Notes: generated from the letters alone by a model not told the origin. A DNA stretch of 64,000 bases from Moraxella sp. (GCA_030528385.1 JAUMYZ010000004.1:62001-126000), one strand, 5' to 3'. Positions 31,096-41,337 are shown, counted from the first letter of the stretch. Numbers and translations: made by a program.

Positions 31096-31325
31096 GGTAT
31101 AATGCTTGAAAATCCTTTGCAATCATCACACCAAAACAGCGACCTTTTTAACTCTCATCAAAACTTATAGCACCCACCACAATTAAGCAACAAAATAATG
31201 TTTGGTGTCATTAAGCACAAATCTGTCCCAGCCTTGTAATCCTTCGCCAAAATATTGGCAAAATTGATTTTTTATATATTAGTGCCAATAAAACGCTCAT
31301 TCCACATTTTCAACCACACATTACA

Positions 31326-31363
31326 AAACAAAAAATAAGCCACCAAGTTATGATGACTTATTT
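31326..31363 (-). terminator. Terminator of the sdh operon
   Basis: On the minus strand AAATAAGTCA and TGGCTTATTT (31354-31363 with 31333-31342) make a 10-bp stem with one G-T pair, followed by T-runs. It starts 18 nt past the sdhB stop and separates sdhCDAB from sucAB-lpdA. Confidence 0.65.
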
Positions 31364-31381
31364 AATACTTAAATCAAGCAA

Positions 31382-32092
31382 TCAGCCTGCCACATCAAGG
31401 AGCATATTGCGGATATGGCCGATGGCTTTGGTGGGGTTTAGTCCTTTGGGGCACACCGACACACAGTTCATGATGCCGCGACAACGGAACAAACTAAATG
31501 GGTCGTCAAGGCGTGCCAAACGCGCTTGGGTGTCGCTGTCTCGGCTGTCAATGATAAAACGATAGCCATTTAGCAGGGCTGATGGACCCAAGAACTTGTC
31601 TGGATTCCACCAAAATGATGGGCACGACGTTGAACAGCAGGCACACAAAATACACTCATACAAACCGTTCAATTTTTCACGGTCTTCTGGAGACTGCAAA
31701 CGTTCTTTGGGTGGCGCAGGCTGACTGTTAATCAAATAAGGGTGCACTTTTTCGTATTGGGCATAAAACTGGTTCATGTCCACCACCAAATCTTTGATAA
31801 CAGGCAAACCAGGCAAGGGGCGAATGATGATTTTTTCAGGCAAGGTGTTCATGTTAATCAAACACGCCAAGCCGTTTTTGCCATTGATGTTCATGCCATC
31901 AGAACCACAAATCCCTTCACGGCAGCTGCGGCGAAACGTCAAGGTTTCATCCATCTTTTTTAGGCGCAGCAGCACATCAAGAAGCATACGGTCAGACTCA
32001 AGCAGTTCAATCTGATACGTTTGCATATAAGGCGCTTTGTCCTTGTCGGGGTCATAGCGATAAATTTCAACGGTGCGAGTTCCGCGACTCAT
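31382..32092 (-). CDS. sdhB: Succinate dehydrogenase iron-sulfur subunit
   Basis: The 236-residue subunit carries the three clusters of complex [23 protein letters not shown] binds the 2Fe-2S cluster. [16 protein letters not shown] and [17 protein letters not shown] bind the 4Fe-4S and 3Fe-4S clusters. It passes electrons from SdhA flavin to the membrane quinone site. The ATG at 32092 has GGAG 7-8 nt upstream; a longer frame to 32149 lacks such a site. It is last in the sdhC-sdhD-sdhA-sdhB order. Confidence 0.96.
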   Translation of the reverse strand: MSRGTRTVEIYRYDPDKDKAPYMQTYQIELLESDRMLLDVLLRLKKMDETLTFRRSCREGICGSDGMNINGKNGLACLINMNTLPEKIIIRPLPGLPVIKDLVVDMNQFYAQYEKVHPYLINSQPAPPKERLQSPEDREKLNGLYECILCACCSTSCPSFWWNPDKFLGPSALLNGYRFIIDSRDSDTQARLARLDDPFSLFRCRGIMNCVSVCPKGLNPTKAIGHIRNMLLDVAG

Positions 32093-32165
32093 AGTCTTTC
32101 TCCGCAAAATGTTGGGCGTTGGCAATATGGCTACACGCCCAAAATCCAATATAGATAAATGTCAA

Positions 32166-34016
32166 TTAGAAGGTGCGAACGCGTGGCTCACAATAATCCA
32201 CAGTCAATGGCTTTTTGCGCACTGGCTTATAAATCACGCGATTGCCTTCAGAATACCACAGTGTGTGTTTCATCCAGTTTTTGTCATCGCGTCCCAGTGG
32301 CGCTTCTTTGTCATCGGCAGGACGCTCATAATCCAGCACGCTGTGTGCACCGCGACACTCATGACGCAAAGACGCGGACAACATCGTCGCTTTGGCAACT
32401 TCATAAAGGTTGGCCACTTCTAAGGCTTCAATACGGGCGGTATTAAAGACGGCTGATTTGTCTTTTAAGTGGATATTGGCAACCTTGGGCGCCAGTGCCA
32501 TGATTTTTTCTACGCCTTCGTCCATCAAGGCTTGGGTACGAAACACCCCAGCATGCGCTTGCATGGTGGCGCGAATTTCATCAGCCACGTCTTGGGCGTT
32601 GTAGCCTTCGGTGGAGTTTTGTAATTTATCAAGACGTGCTTGGGTAAAGTCAAGCACACGTGGATTGAGCGGCTTATAACCGCGGTCAGATTTGGCAAAC
32701 TCGTCCAAAATGTGCTGACCTGCCGCACGACCAAAGACCACAAGGTCAAGCAGCGAGTTGGTACCCAAGCGGTTCGCCCCATGCACTGACACACACGCGC
32801 ACTCACCAATGGCATACAAACCCCGAATCACGCGCCCTTCGGTATACAAACCCTGCTCATCACGCGCGCCATCTAGCACAGGCACAGTTACTTGACCGTG
32901 AATATTGGTAGGGATACCGCCCATCATATAGTGAATGGTCGGCACCACAGGCACAGGCTCTTTGGTGATGTCCACATTGGCAAAATTATGACTAATCTCA
33001 AAAACCGATGGCAGACGCTTCATAATCTCAGCATGACCTAGGTGAGTCATGTCCATCACGATATAGTCGCCATTAGGTCCACAGCCGCGACCTTCTTTGA
33101 TTTCTTGGTCCATAGAACGAGACACAAAATCACGGGGAGCAAGGTCTTTTAGGGTTGGGGCATAACGCTCCATAAACGGCTCGCCGTGTTTGTTACGCAA
33201 AATCGCCCCTTCACCGCGACAACCTTCGGTCAAGAGTACGCCAGCGCCTGCCACGCCCGTGGGGTGAAATTGCCAAAATTCCATGTCCTGCAAAGGAATG
33301 CCTGCACGCACCGCCATGCCCAAGCCATCGCCTGTGTTGATATAAGCATTGGTTGAAGCACGGAAAATACGTCCTGCACCGCCCGTGGCAAGCACGGTAG
33401 TTTGGGCTTGAAAGACAGAGATGTTGCCCGTTTCTTGGTCAAGAGCAATCACACCATTGATGTTGCCATCGCCATCTTTGATAAGGTCAAGGGCAATCCA
33501 CTCCACAAAAAACTGCGTGCCCTTTTCTAGGTTCTTTTGGTAAAGGGTGTGTAAAAGCGCATGTCCTGTACGGTCGGCTGCCGCACAAGCGCGGGGCACG
33601 GCTTTTTCGCCATAGTTGGCGCTGTGCCCACCAAAGGGACGCTGATAAATCGTGCCATCGGCATTGCGGTCAAAGGGCATGCCCATATGCTCTAACTCAT
33701 AGACCACTTTTGGGGCTTCGCGACACATATATTCAATGGCGTCTTGGTCGCCCAGCCAGTCAGAACCCTTGACAGTGTCATAAAAGTGGAAATGCCAGTT
33801 GTCATCGCTCATATTGCCCAGCGACGCACCGATACCACCTTGAGCGGCAACAGTATGGCTACGCGTTGGGAAAACTTTGGTCAGCACAGCAACTTTCATA
33901 CCGCCTTCAACCAGTTGAAGTGATGCGCGCATACCCGAACCACCACCGCCAACAATCACTGCGTCAAAGTTAAGCGTGGGGATATTGTTAATTTTTTCAT
34001 CATGCATTGATGCCAT
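32166..34016 (-). CDS. sdhA: Succinate dehydrogenase flavoprotein subunit
   Basis: The 616-residue subunit oxidises succinate to fumarate with covalent FAD. Seen are the dinucleotide motif VIVGGGGSGMRASL, the FAD-linking His in RSHTVAAQGG, the active-site region QFHPTG and GANRLGTNSLLDLVVFGRAAG, and the C-terminal capping domain ending RTF. Three nearby ATGs compete; the one at 34016 is placed best relative to AGGA, while 34022 would be too close. It sits between sdhD and sdhB with short spacers. Confidence 0.96.
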   Translation of the reverse strand: MASMHDEKINNIPTLNFDAVIVGGGGSGMRASLQLVEGGMKVAVLTKVFPTRSHTVAAQGGIGASLGNMSDDNWHFHFYDTVKGSDWLGDQDAIEYMCREAPKVVYELEHMGMPFDRNADGTIYQRPFGGHSANYGEKAVPRACAAADRTGHALLHTLYQKNLEKGTQFFVEWIALDLIKDGDGNINGVIALDQETGNISVFQAQTTVLATGGAGRIFRASTNAYINTGDGLGMAVRAGIPLQDMEFWQFHPTGVAGAGVLLTEGCRGEGAILRNKHGEPFMERYAPTLKDLAPRDFVSRSMDQEIKEGRGCGPNGDYIVMDMTHLGHAEIMKRLPSVFEISHNFANVDITKEPVPVVPTIHYMMGGIPTNIHGQVTVPVLDGARDEQGLYTEGRVIRGLYAIGECACVSVHGANRLGTNSLLDLVVFGRAAGQHILDEFAKSDRGYKPLNPRVLDFTQARLDKLQNSTEGYNAQDVADEIRATMQAHAGVFRTQALMDEGVEKIMALAPKVANIHLKDKSAVFNTARIEALEVANLYEVAKATMLSASLRHECRGAHSVLDYERPADDKEAPLGRDDKNWMKHTLWYSEGNRVIYKPVRKKPLTVDYCEPRVRTF

Positions 34017-34067
34017 GTTCATTCCTATAAAACGTTTAATTGGCTTAGTTGATGTGAAAATTTTTGA

Positions 34068-34424
34068 TTACCAAAAAATCATCACACCCCAAAACAGATA
34101 TAACAAAATTGTAACGATAACTGCCGATTGCAACAGCAAACGCAGTCCTGACGACTTGACATAGTCAGTAAATACCGTCCACATTCCTACCCACGCATGA
34201 AACACCAACGACAAGATTGCCACAAGGCTAAACAGCTTCATGGGCAAACACATCATAAAAGCGCGCCACGACTCATAAGTAACGTCATTAAATAGGAAAA
34301 AACCAACAATCACCAGCGAATAAACCGCCAATACCACGGCACTGATACGCTGTAGCACCCAATCACGCACGCCTGAACCTGTCAGACCTGTGGCACTTTT
34401 AATGCCAGAATTATTTCTTTTCAT
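34068..34424 (-). CDS. sdhD: Succinate dehydrogenase membrane anchor subunit SdhD
   Basis: The 118-residue protein has three predicted membrane helices (near 25-43, 58-80 and 90-115). The segment SLVFHAWVGMWTVFTDYV holds the His that ligates heme b and the Asp and Tyr near the quinone site. With SdhC it anchors the catalytic SdhAB dimer and reduces ubiquinone. Its ATG overlaps the sdhC stop (TGATG), which favours 34424 over an upstream ATG at 34439 inside sdhC. Confidence 0.92.
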   Translation of the reverse strand: MKRNNSGIKSATGLTGSGVRDWVLQRISAVVLAVYSLVIVGFFLFNDVTYESWRAFMMCLPMKLFSLVAILSLVFHAWVGMWTVFTDYVKSSGLRLLLQSAVIVTILLYLFWGVMIFW

Positions 34425-34813
34425 CAGAACATCACCCATACAAACGAAGCCACAATCAAAATCGCTGCAATGACAAAGCTGACAATGGCCGCCATCTTAC
34501 CAGAAGCAAATTCTTCGTTCATGCCAAGGTCAGCAAGCAAATGCTTGATACCCATGACAAAATGGTAAGCGGTCGCCGCCACAAATACCCATGCCACAAA
34601 ACGCAAGGCGATATTATCAAATACAGAAGCGAAACCTTCAGGCGATGACAACGAAGTGCTAAGAATGCACAGCATGACTGGCACAAGTAAAAATAGCACA
34701 ACACCAGAAACACGGTGCAAAATTGAAGCCATGGCAATGGGCGATTTTGAGTTCACCGCAATGACTTGGCTCAGTGGTAAGTTAATCGGTCGGTTGCTTT
34801 TCACAGCGGGCAT
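34424..34813 (-). CDS. sdhC: Succinate dehydrogenase cytochrome b556 subunit SdhC
   Basis: The 129-residue protein starts MPAVKSNRPINLPLS, like other SdhC N-termini, and has the conserved SILHRVSGV motif before helix 1. The heme-b ligand His lies in GIKHLLADLG after helix 2. Three membrane helices are predicted. AAGGA abuts the ATG at 34813, so a GTG three codons later (34804), 8 nt from that site, could be the real start. It is the first gene of the operon and is divergent from gltA. Confidence 0.93.
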   Translation of the reverse strand: MPAVKSNRPINLPLSQVIAVNSKSPIAMASILHRVSGVVLFLLVPVMLCILSTSLSSPEGFASVFDNIALRFVAWVFVAATAYHFVMGIKHLLADLGMNEEFASGKMAAIVSFVIAAILIVASFVWVMF

Positions 34814-35286
34814 CCTTATCTAAATTTACGCCGAAAAATGGCAAGGAGAGCTGGCTGGCTGTAGTGGTGAAAGCCATTTTGTTGATAAAACCATCACAAA
34901 AACAAAGCCACACCCTTAAAATCAATCACAATCTTAACACAGCGAACACCAAAACATTCAACGCTTTTATACATAAAAACACTCACAAAAAAATACAAAT
35001 CACTAACAAATATGTATTCCCCTAGATAACAATGTGAGTGATTATCATTTATAAAAGCAAGCTGGTAAATACATAGATTATAAAACGCTTGGACAAATTT
35101 TACAACGAAATTTGGCGAAATTATGTAACGATAGGGCAACTTTTTAGCAAAAACACTTAAGCAATATTGTTACAAATCGTGTCATCAGCCAACCACCAAC
35201 CACACAAAAACAAAGCGTTTTTCTAAGCAATCTCTGGCAAGTGTGAATATTTGTACAATTTTTATAAATTTTTCTAAGCCAAAGGC
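34814..35286. other. sdhC-gltA divergent intergenic region
   Basis: This is an AT-rich control region with no gene. A weak Fur-like match lies at 35034-35052 (12 of 19 consensus positions, with the core TGATTATCA at 35039-35047). No sdhC promoter was convincing. The gltA promoter candidate begins at 35287. Confidence 0.5.
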
Positions 35287-35315
35287 TTGTAACTTGGACA
35301 AAGTTTTTGTATTAT
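35287..35315 (+). promoter_or_regulatory. Candidate sigma-70 promoter for gltA
   Basis: TTGTAA (35287-35292), a 17-nt spacer and TATTAT (35310-35315) point to gltA. A start near 35322 would leave an untranslated leader of about 200 nt before the ATG at 35525, long enough for RNA-level control. Confidence 0.5.
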
Positions 35316-35524
35316 CGTAAGTGCTTTTGTGGTTTGTTTTTAGCACGGACAACAAACCAACAGAAGACATAAGGACACCGTATTTATGCCAAGGCTGGTT
35401 CAAAATACGTTTTTTGGTCTTATTATTGAGCGGGTCTCTATTTATAACTACAAGGAACAAAGGTTGTAGATGGCTGTTAAAAATGCAACAAATAATAGGA
35501 CATTTACCAACAAAGAGGTTAGCT

Positions 35525-36802
35525 ATGTCAAAACAAGTGAAATTAGTCGTTGATGGTGCAGAATACGAAATGCCAGTGCTGGAGAGCACCTTGGGTCGCC
35601 CTGTGCTTGATGTCAGTGCGGTCTCCAAAGCAGGTTTTTGGGCGTATGACCCAGGTTTTATGGCAACTGCCCCTGTAGAATCTGCCCTGACTTATATTGA
35701 TGGCGACAAAGGTGAACTGCTACATCGCGGTTATGCCATTGATGAGCTGGCAGACAATGCTGATTATCTGGAAGTGTGCTATGCCTTGCTTTATGGCGAT
35801 TTGCCCACCCAAGCACAAAAAGACGCTTTTTATGCGCGCGTCAGCAGCCATATGTCAGTACACGACCAACTGCGCAAGTTCTTTGAAGGTTTCCGCCGCG
35901 ACGCTCACCCGATGGCAATCATGATTGGCGTGGTTGGTGCGCTGTCTGCGTTTTATCACAACCACCTAGACATCTCCGACGCCAAACACCGCGATGACAC
36001 CGCTGTGGATTTGATTGCCAAAGTGCCGACACTGGCCGCCATGAGCTACAAATACTCCATCGGCGAACCCTTCATGTATCCACGCAAAGACTTTAGCTAT
36101 GCTGAGAACTTCTTGTACATGATGTTTGCCACCCCTGGTGATGTCAATTACAAGCCCAATCCTGTATTGGTCAAGGCGATGGACAAAATCTTTACTCTGC
36201 ACGCCGACCACGAACAAAACGCTTCTACTTCTACCGTGCGTTTGGCGGGTTCAACAGGTGCCAACCCTTATGCGTGTATCGCTTCAGGCATCGCGGCTCT
36301 TTGGGGGCCATCACACGGCGGCGCCAACGAAGCGGTGCTTACCATGCTAGATGAGATTGGCTCAGTAGAAAACGTGGCCAGTTTTATGGAAAAAGTCAAA
36401 AACCGCGAAGCCAAATTGATGGGCTTTGGACACCGTGTGTACAAAAACTTTGACCCACGCGCCAAAGTCATGAAAGAAACTTGCGACGAAGTATTGGGCG
36501 CACTTGGCATCAACGACCCCAAACTCCAACTGGCGATGGAACTAGAAAAAATCGCTCTAAACGACTCTTATTTTGTTGAACGCAAACTCTATCCAAACGT
36601 GGACTTCTACTCTGGCATTATCCTAAAAGCCATTGGTATCCCAACGTCTATGTTCACGGTGATTTTTGCCCTAGCACGTACTGCCGGCTGGATTAGCCAC
36701 TGGACAGAAATGCACTCAGAGCCCTTCAAAATTGGTCGTCCACGTCAGCGCTACACTGGCAACACACACCGCAAATTTGTGCCTGTGGACGAAAGAAACT
36801 AA
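35525..36802 (+). CDS. gltA: Citrate synthase (type II)
   Basis: The 425-residue enzyme condenses acetyl-CoA and oxaloacetate. The active-site elements are [11 protein letters not shown], with one catalytic His, [12 protein letters not shown], with another, and [14 protein letters not shown], followed by the catalytic Asp in NVDFYSGI. The length suits the NADH-regulated hexameric type. The reading frame is open upstream to 35321, but the ATG at 35525, with an AGAGG site, gives the normal N-terminus [11 protein letters not shown]. It is divergent from sdhCDAB and followed by a strong terminator. Confidence 0.97.
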   Translation: MSKQVKLVVDGAEYEMPVLESTLGRPVLDVSAVSKAGFWAYDPGFMATAPVESALTYIDGDKGELLHRGYAIDELADNADYLEVCYALLYGDLPTQAQKDAFYARVSSHMSVHDQLRKFFEGFRRDAHPMAIMIGVVGALSAFYHNHLDISDAKHRDDTAVDLIAKVPTLAAMSYKYSIGEPFMYPRKDFSYAENFLYMMFATPGDVNYKPNPVLVKAMDKIFTLHADHEQNASTSTVRLAGSTGANPYACIASGIAALWGPSHGGANEAVLTMLDEIGSVENVASFMEKVKNREAKLMGFGHRVYKNFDPRAKVMKETCDEVLGALGINDPKLQLAMELEKIALNDSYFVERKLYPNVDFYSGIILKAIGIPTSMFTVIFALARTAGWISHWTEMHSEPFKIGRPRQRYTGNTHRKFVPVDERN

Positions 36803-36825
36803 TCTTTTGCCAGAACACCCATACA

Positions 36826-36859
36826 TTTCCCAAAGTTTTTACTTTGGGAAATTTTTTTT
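36826..36859 (+). terminator. Strong Rho-independent terminator after gltA
   Basis: TTTCCCAAAG (36826-36835) and CTTTGGGAAA (36842-36851) form a perfect 10-bp stem with a 6-nt loop, followed by eight T. Confidence 0.9.
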
Positions 36860-36951
36860 CCAAAAACAAATGTAAACTTTAACTTCTGACAAAATCATGC
36901 TAAGATAGTGCCAATTTGTAACAAAATTAAATATTGATAAACGGACACGCC

Positions 36952-38271
36952 ATGACAAACAGCCAATCTTTTTTGCACAAACCCACCCACCATCAGCGAC
37001 CCGAACAGCAACGCGTTGTCGTTACTGGCATGGGTGCCATCACCCCACTTGGTAATGATGTGGCAACGCTTTGGAAAAATATTTTGACAGGCAAAAGCGG
37101 CATCAGCGAAATTGGCGCTTTTGATGACGACACGCCCAACGAAGGCTTTCGCTCACTGATTGCTGGACGCGTCAAAGACTTTGATGCCAAAGCATGGCTC
37201 AACCCCAAAGACGTGCGTCGTTATGACACGTTCATGCACTATGCCCAAGTGGTGGCAGCTCAAGCGCTGTATCAGGCAGGGCTGACCGATGGCTTGGTGG
37301 GCGACAGTTTGCCCATCAATGTCTCTGGTGAGCGCTTTGGGGTGGTGATGGGCTCTGGCATTGGCGGCATACAAACCATAGAAAACAGTCGCGATACCCT
37401 GCGTCAGCATGGCGCAAAAAAAGTCTCGCCCTTTATTATTCCTGGGGCGATTGTCAATATGCCTGCAGGACTGATTGCCATTCGTCATGGCTTAAAGGGC
37501 GCAAATCTTGCCACTTCCACCGCTTGCACCACGTCCACACACGCCATTGGGCTTGGTGCAAGGCTGATTGCTTATGGCGACCTTGACGCGGTTTTGGTGG
37601 GGGGAAGCGAAAGGGCTTCTACGCCGTTGGGCATGTCAGGTTTTGCTTCCATGCACGCCCTATCCACGCGCAACGATGAGCCAGAGCGCGCCAGTCGCCC
37701 CTTTGACAAAGACCGCGATGGCTTTGTGCTTGGTGATGGTGCAGGGGCATTGGTGCTTGAGAGTCTTGCACACGCCAAAGCGCGTGGTGCGACCATTTTG
37801 GCAGAAGTGGCAGGCTTTGGCATGAGCGATGACGCCAGCCACATCACCGCCCCACCCGATGATGGCGAAGGAGCAAAACGTGCCATGCAAAACGCCTTGG
37901 CAGACGCAGGTCTGACACCTGCTGACATTGGCTACATCAACGCCCACGGCACCAGCACACCAGCAGGCGACGTTGCCGAAAGCCGTGCGATACAGTCGCT
38001 GTTTGGTGATGGCATTTTGGTCAGCGCCACCAAATCCATGACGGGGCATTTGTTGGGCGCAGCTGGCGCAGTAGAAGCCATCATCACTGTACTGGCGCTG
38101 CAAGAGCAACACCTGCCCCCCACCATCAATCTGGACAATCCCGACGAGCGTTGCACCTTAGATTATATTGCCCACCACGCGCGCAAGGTTGAAAACATCA
38201 ATTATGCCATCTCCAACAGCTTTGGCTTTGGGGGCACCAATGGCAGTTTGGTGTTTGGGCGCTGGCAATAA
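36952..38271 (+). CDS. fabF: Beta-ketoacyl-ACP synthase II (FabF type)
   Basis: The 439-residue condensing enzyme extends acyl-ACP chains with malonyl-ACP. Catalytic residues are seen: Cys in STACTTSTHAIG, His in AHGTSTPAGD and His in KSMTGHLLGAAG, plus the C-terminal FGFGGTNGSLVF loop. The N-terminus is about 20 residues longer than usual before VVVTGMGAITPLG. The ATG at 36952 is preceded by GGA; an ATG six codons earlier is possible. It stands alone, away from the fab cluster, so it may be an additional synthase. That it is the housekeeping fabF is not certain. Confidence 0.85.
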   Translation: MTNSQSFLHKPTHHQRPEQQRVVVTGMGAITPLGNDVATLWKNILTGKSGISEIGAFDDDTPNEGFRSLIAGRVKDFDAKAWLNPKDVRRYDTFMHYAQVVAAQALYQAGLTDGLVGDSLPINVSGERFGVVMGSGIGGIQTIENSRDTLRQHGAKKVSPFIIPGAIVNMPAGLIAIRHGLKGANLATSTACTTSTHAIGLGARLIAYGDLDAVLVGGSERASTPLGMSGFASMHALSTRNDEPERASRPFDKDRDGFVLGDGAGALVLESLAHAKARGATILAEVAGFGMSDDASHITAPPDDGEGAKRAMQNALADAGLTPADIGYINAHGTSTPAGDVAESRAIQSLFGDGILVSATKSMTGHLLGAAGAVEAIITVLALQEQHLPPTINLDNPDERCTLDYIAHHARKVENINYAISNSFGFGGTNGSLVFGRWQ

Positions 38272-38334
38272 CCCCCAGTTGCACCAAGCCGCCTTAAACC
38301 CAAAACAGACAATTTGTTGGTTTATGCCCATTGC

Positions 38335-39783
38335 TTATTCTGTGGTTGCTGGCGCTTTGGTTTGGACTTGTACCACCAGTTCCACATCTTGGCTATTAAG
38401 CCGCTTTTTTAGCCAAGTTGTCAAGCGCATTTTGTCTTCTTGACTGGGTTCATCATTGACTTGTATCCACAACAAATAAGCGTCATTGACCAAGAAATTT
38501 GTCTCTTGTGTTTGCTCTTGATTGAAAGGCGTTTGATTGTCGGTGTCGGTATTGATGGGTGCTTGGCTGGCTGTCAAAATCTTGGCGTCAGCGATGGCGA
38601 TTTTTTGGGCATTGGGATACCACACCTGAATTTCTTTTAAAATCGCTTCTTTGTCAATGGCGGCTTTGATGTCTTGATTTAACAATTCATCAATATAAGC
38701 CTGTTGTTTTTTGAGTTGGTTTTGCATCAAAATCGTGTTGTTGTGGCTGTTTTCCAGCTCTTGTTTGACCAGCTGCATGTTTTGGGTGTCGCCCCCAGTG
38801 TACAAAATCTGAACATTTGGCGCTTTAATTCCCGCTTTTAGCAACCTGTTTGTCAACACTTCGGTCAGATACTGGGTGTCGCTTCTGCCACCAATCACCA
38901 AACGCACCGATTGTTGTTTTTCATCAATGTTGCTGTGCAAGGTAAAAAATTTCTCATCTTTTTGCATGGTTTGGGTAACGGCATTGACGGTTTCAAAAAA
39001 AATCTCTTTTTGCACCAAACGCCACGCCAAAAAGCCACTGGGTATCATCACCAGCAACACCACGCCATAAATGAGCATGTTGTGCAGGCGCTGTTTGCTC
39101 TTGGAGACCAGACCGCGTCTGGGCAGTTTTAACAAACGCGAAAAAATAAAAGTAGAAAACGCAATAAACACACAGTTGATGGCAAACAAATAAAACGCCC
39201 CAAAAAAATACTGCCAATGACCATGCGCCAGCCCATAACCTGCCGTACACAAAGGGGGCATGAGTGCGGTGGCGATGGCAACCCCTGGTACGACATTACT
39301 GACTTCTTTACGCGTGAGTGCCACAATGCCAGCACTGCCCCCAAAAAAGGCAATCAATACATCCCACAATGTCGGGGTGGTGCGCGCCAACAGCTCGCTT
39401 TGGGCTTCTTGCAGTGGCGTAATCAAAAAATACAACGTGGACGTAAACAAACTGATGGCAATAAAAATAAAAATATTTCTTAAAGACAGTTTAATAAGGC
39501 GCACATCACTGACCGCCGCCCCATAACCAATACCCACAATCGGTCCCATCAGCGGTGAGATTAACATCGCCCCAATAATCACCGCAGTGCTATTGACATT
39601 GAGCCCAATGCTGGCAATGGCAATGGCAAACATCAACACCCACAAATTGGTGCCTGACACCCGCACGCTGCTACGAATGTCATTATCAATCAAATCAGGG
39701 TGCGCTTGGTCGGTTGCCAAATTAAAAAAATCCTGCCACTGCCGTGGCGCTCTGTGATTGCGTTGGGGGGTCTTTGTGCTCAT
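38335..39783 (-). CDS. DUF389 family integral membrane protein
   Basis: The 482-residue protein has the DUF389 core: RVSGTNLWVLMFAIAIASIGLN, then AVIIGAMLISPLMGPIVGIG at about 67-86, and further hydrophobic helices to residue 260. The motif VPGVAIATALMPPLCTAGYG is typical. Residues 265-480 are a soluble domain with a short coiled coil around 360-395. Function in this family is unknown. It lies 15 nt past rlmB on the same strand and may be co-transcribed with it. Confidence 0.85.
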   Translation of the reverse strand: MSTKTPQRNHRAPRQWQDFFNLATDQAHPDLIDNDIRSSVRVSGTNLWVLMFAIAIASIGLNVNSTAVIIGAMLISPLMGPIVGIGYGAAVSDVRLIKLSLRNIFIFIAISLFTSTLYFLITPLQEAQSELLARTTPTLWDVLIAFFGGSAGIVALTRKEVSNVVPGVAIATALMPPLCTAGYGLAHGHWQYFFGAFYLFAINCVFIAFSTFIFSRLLKLPRRGLVSKSKQRLHNMLIYGVVLLVMIPSGFLAWRLVQKEIFFETVNAVTQTMQKDEKFFTLHSNIDEKQQSVRLVIGGRSDTQYLTEVLTNRLLKAGIKAPNVQILYTGGDTQNMQLVKQELENSHNNTILMQNQLKKQQAYIDELLNQDIKAAIDKEAILKEIQVWYPNAQKIAIADAKILTASQAPINTDTDNQTPFNQEQTQETNFLVNDAYLLWIQVNDEPSQEDKMRLTTWLKKRLNSQDVELVVQVQTKAPATTE

Positions 39784-39798
39784 CTTACATTCACCAAA

Positions 39799-40635
39799 CT
39801 AACAAGCCGCTACAAGTCTTTGCCGAAACACTTCATACAACACCATGCCTGTTGCCACGCTGACATTAAGGCTTTGCGGGCGGTCAGGATTGTCGCTCAT
39901 GGGAATGTAGACAAGCGTGTCGCACAGCTGCCCCGTCAGCCGTCTTAGCCCATCGCCTTCTGAACCCATCACAATCGCCACTTTGCCAGCAAAATCACAC
40001 TCATGCAAAGGACAAGCCGTTTCATCAAGGGCTGTGCCAAACACAAACACACCCTTTGATTTGAGTGTTTCAATGCAGCGTGCCAAATTGGCAACCGCCA
40101 GCACAGGCACACTTTCTGCCCCACCAACGGAGACTTTGGCAACGGTGGGTGTCAGCCCCACACTGTGATGGCGTGGCGTGATGACCGCCGATACGCCAAG
40201 AGCGGCAGCCGTGCGAAGAATTGCCCCAAAATTATGCGGGTCGCTGACTTGGTCAAGTATCAAAAACACACAATCATCACCAATAAAATCGTCCAAAGTA
40301 TGCTCATCTAGCAAAGGACGGGTGCGAGCCGACAGCACCACGCCTTGATGTTGGGGACTGCCACACAGCTCGGTAAGTTTGTCCTTGTGGGCGGTTTGCA
40401 CCGACACGCCCGCCATATTGGCAAGGGCAACAATCTCGTCATGCTCACGGTTGGTGTGGTTATCATAACTTTGTACAAACAACGCCAATGCGTCTTGGGG
40501 GCGAGTGTTGAAAATGGCTTTGACGGCATGAATGCCATAAAAATGGGGCGTGGTGGGCTTTTTTTTGTCGTGTTTGGCAGGTGGATTTGGCTTGGGCTTT
40601 TTGTGGGCGGTTTTAAGGTGGGGTTTGGCGGTCAT
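39799..40635 (-). CDS. rlmB: 23S rRNA (guanosine-2'-O-)-methyltransferase RlmB
   Basis: The 278-residue SPOUT-class enzyme methylates the 2'-O of G2251 in 23S rRNA. It has an N-terminal substrate-binding domain (YGIHAVKAIFNTRPQDALAL) and the TrmH-type knot motifs LDQVSDPHNFGAILRTAAA, VIVMGSEGDGLRRL-like (IVMGSEGDGLRRLT) and LNVSVATGMVLYE. A basic, Lys/Pro-rich extension of about 30 residues precedes the domain. GGAAAA is 8 nt before the ATG. It is divergent from grpE. Confidence 0.93.
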   Translation of the reverse strand: MTAKPHLKTAHKKPKPNPPAKHDKKKPTTPHFYGIHAVKAIFNTRPQDALALFVQSYDNHTNREHDEIVALANMAGVSVQTAHKDKLTELCGSPQHQGVVLSARTRPLLDEHTLDDFIGDDCVFLILDQVSDPHNFGAILRTAAALGVSAVITPRHHSVGLTPTVAKVSVGGAESVPVLAVANLARCIETLKSKGVFVFGTALDETACPLHECDFAGKVAIVMGSEGDGLRRLTGQLCDTLVYIPMSDNPDRPQSLNVSVATGMVLYEVFRQRLVAAC

Positions 40636-40703
40636 GATGGGTTTTCCAAAATTTGTACAGATATGTATTTTACCTTAGTTTTTATAAGAATTTTCATCGC
40701 CAT

Positions 40704-40732
40704 CTTGAAATTTTCATCAGCAACCTTTATCA
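40704..40732 (+). promoter_or_regulatory. Candidate heat-shock (sigma-32) promoter for grpE
   Basis: A perfect CTTGAAA -35 (40704-40710) is followed after 14 nt by CTTTATCA (40725-40732), a partial match to CCCCATNT. grpE starts 41 nt later. The same -35 and spacing occur before dnaK. Confidence 0.5.
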
Positions 40733-40773
40733 AGATAGAGATTTATTGAGCATTTGTTATTAGCGAGAGTGTC

Positions 40774-41328
40774 ATGTCAGAACAAAATCCACCAAAAGAG
40801 CCAACCCAACAAACCGTGCAAAGCGATGATTTGCAAAACAACGATTTACAAGACAATGACGAAGTTGGTCAGTTGCAAGCCTTGATTGCCAAGATTGAAG
40901 ACCTAGAAAGCGAAGTCAAAGAAGCCAAAGAAGCGGCAGCTCGTGCCAATGCTGAGTCCTATAACGCCCAACGCCGCATGGAGCAAGAAACCGATAAGGC
41001 AAAGAAATTCGCCCTGCAAAAGTTTGCCAAAGACTTGCTAGACGTGGTGGACAACTTAGAGCGCGCCATAGAAGCCACCCAAAAGGCAAACGACGATGAA
41101 GCCACCCTTGAAGGTTTGCGTTTGACGCACAAATCACTGCTTGGCGTGTTAGAAAAGCATGGCGTGGTGGCAGTTGGGTCGGTGGGCGATGCCTTTAATC
41201 CTGACATTCACGAAGCGGTGGGCGTGCTACCCGACACCGAAAAAGACGTGATTGGGCAAGTACTGCAAAAAGGCTATACCCTAAACGAGCGCACCTTACG
41301 CCCTGCGATGGTGATGGTGGGGGCCTGA
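40774..41328 (+). CDS. grpE: GrpE, nucleotide exchange factor for DnaK
   Basis: The 184-residue protein has an acidic, Gln/Asn-rich N-terminus, a long coiled-coil helix (LIAKIEDLESEVKEAKEAAA), and the C-terminal beta domain with AFNPDIHEAVGVLPD and the GYTLNERTLRPAMVMV signature. It releases ADP from DnaK and helps refolding. A candidate heat-shock promoter lies upstream. dnaK follows downstream, separated by a gene for a small secreted protein. Confidence 0.95.
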   Translation: MSEQNPPKEPTQQTVQSDDLQNNDLQDNDEVGQLQALIAKIEDLESEVKEAKEAAARANAESYNAQRRMEQETDKAKKFALQKFAKDLLDVVDNLERAIEATQKANDDEATLEGLRLTHKSLLGVLEKHGVVAVGSVGDAFNPDIHEAVGVLPDTEKDVIGQVLQKGYTLNERTLRPAMVMVGA

Positions 41329-41337
41329 TTGGAAATA

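Noticed and set aside
35185..35628. Minus-strand open frame overlapping the gltA start
   Set aside because: It lies across the gltA promoter, leader and coding start, and matches no family.
40345..40749. Plus-strand frame opposite rlmB ending near grpE
   Set aside because: Antisense to a well-defined methyltransferase and lacking any recognisable domain.
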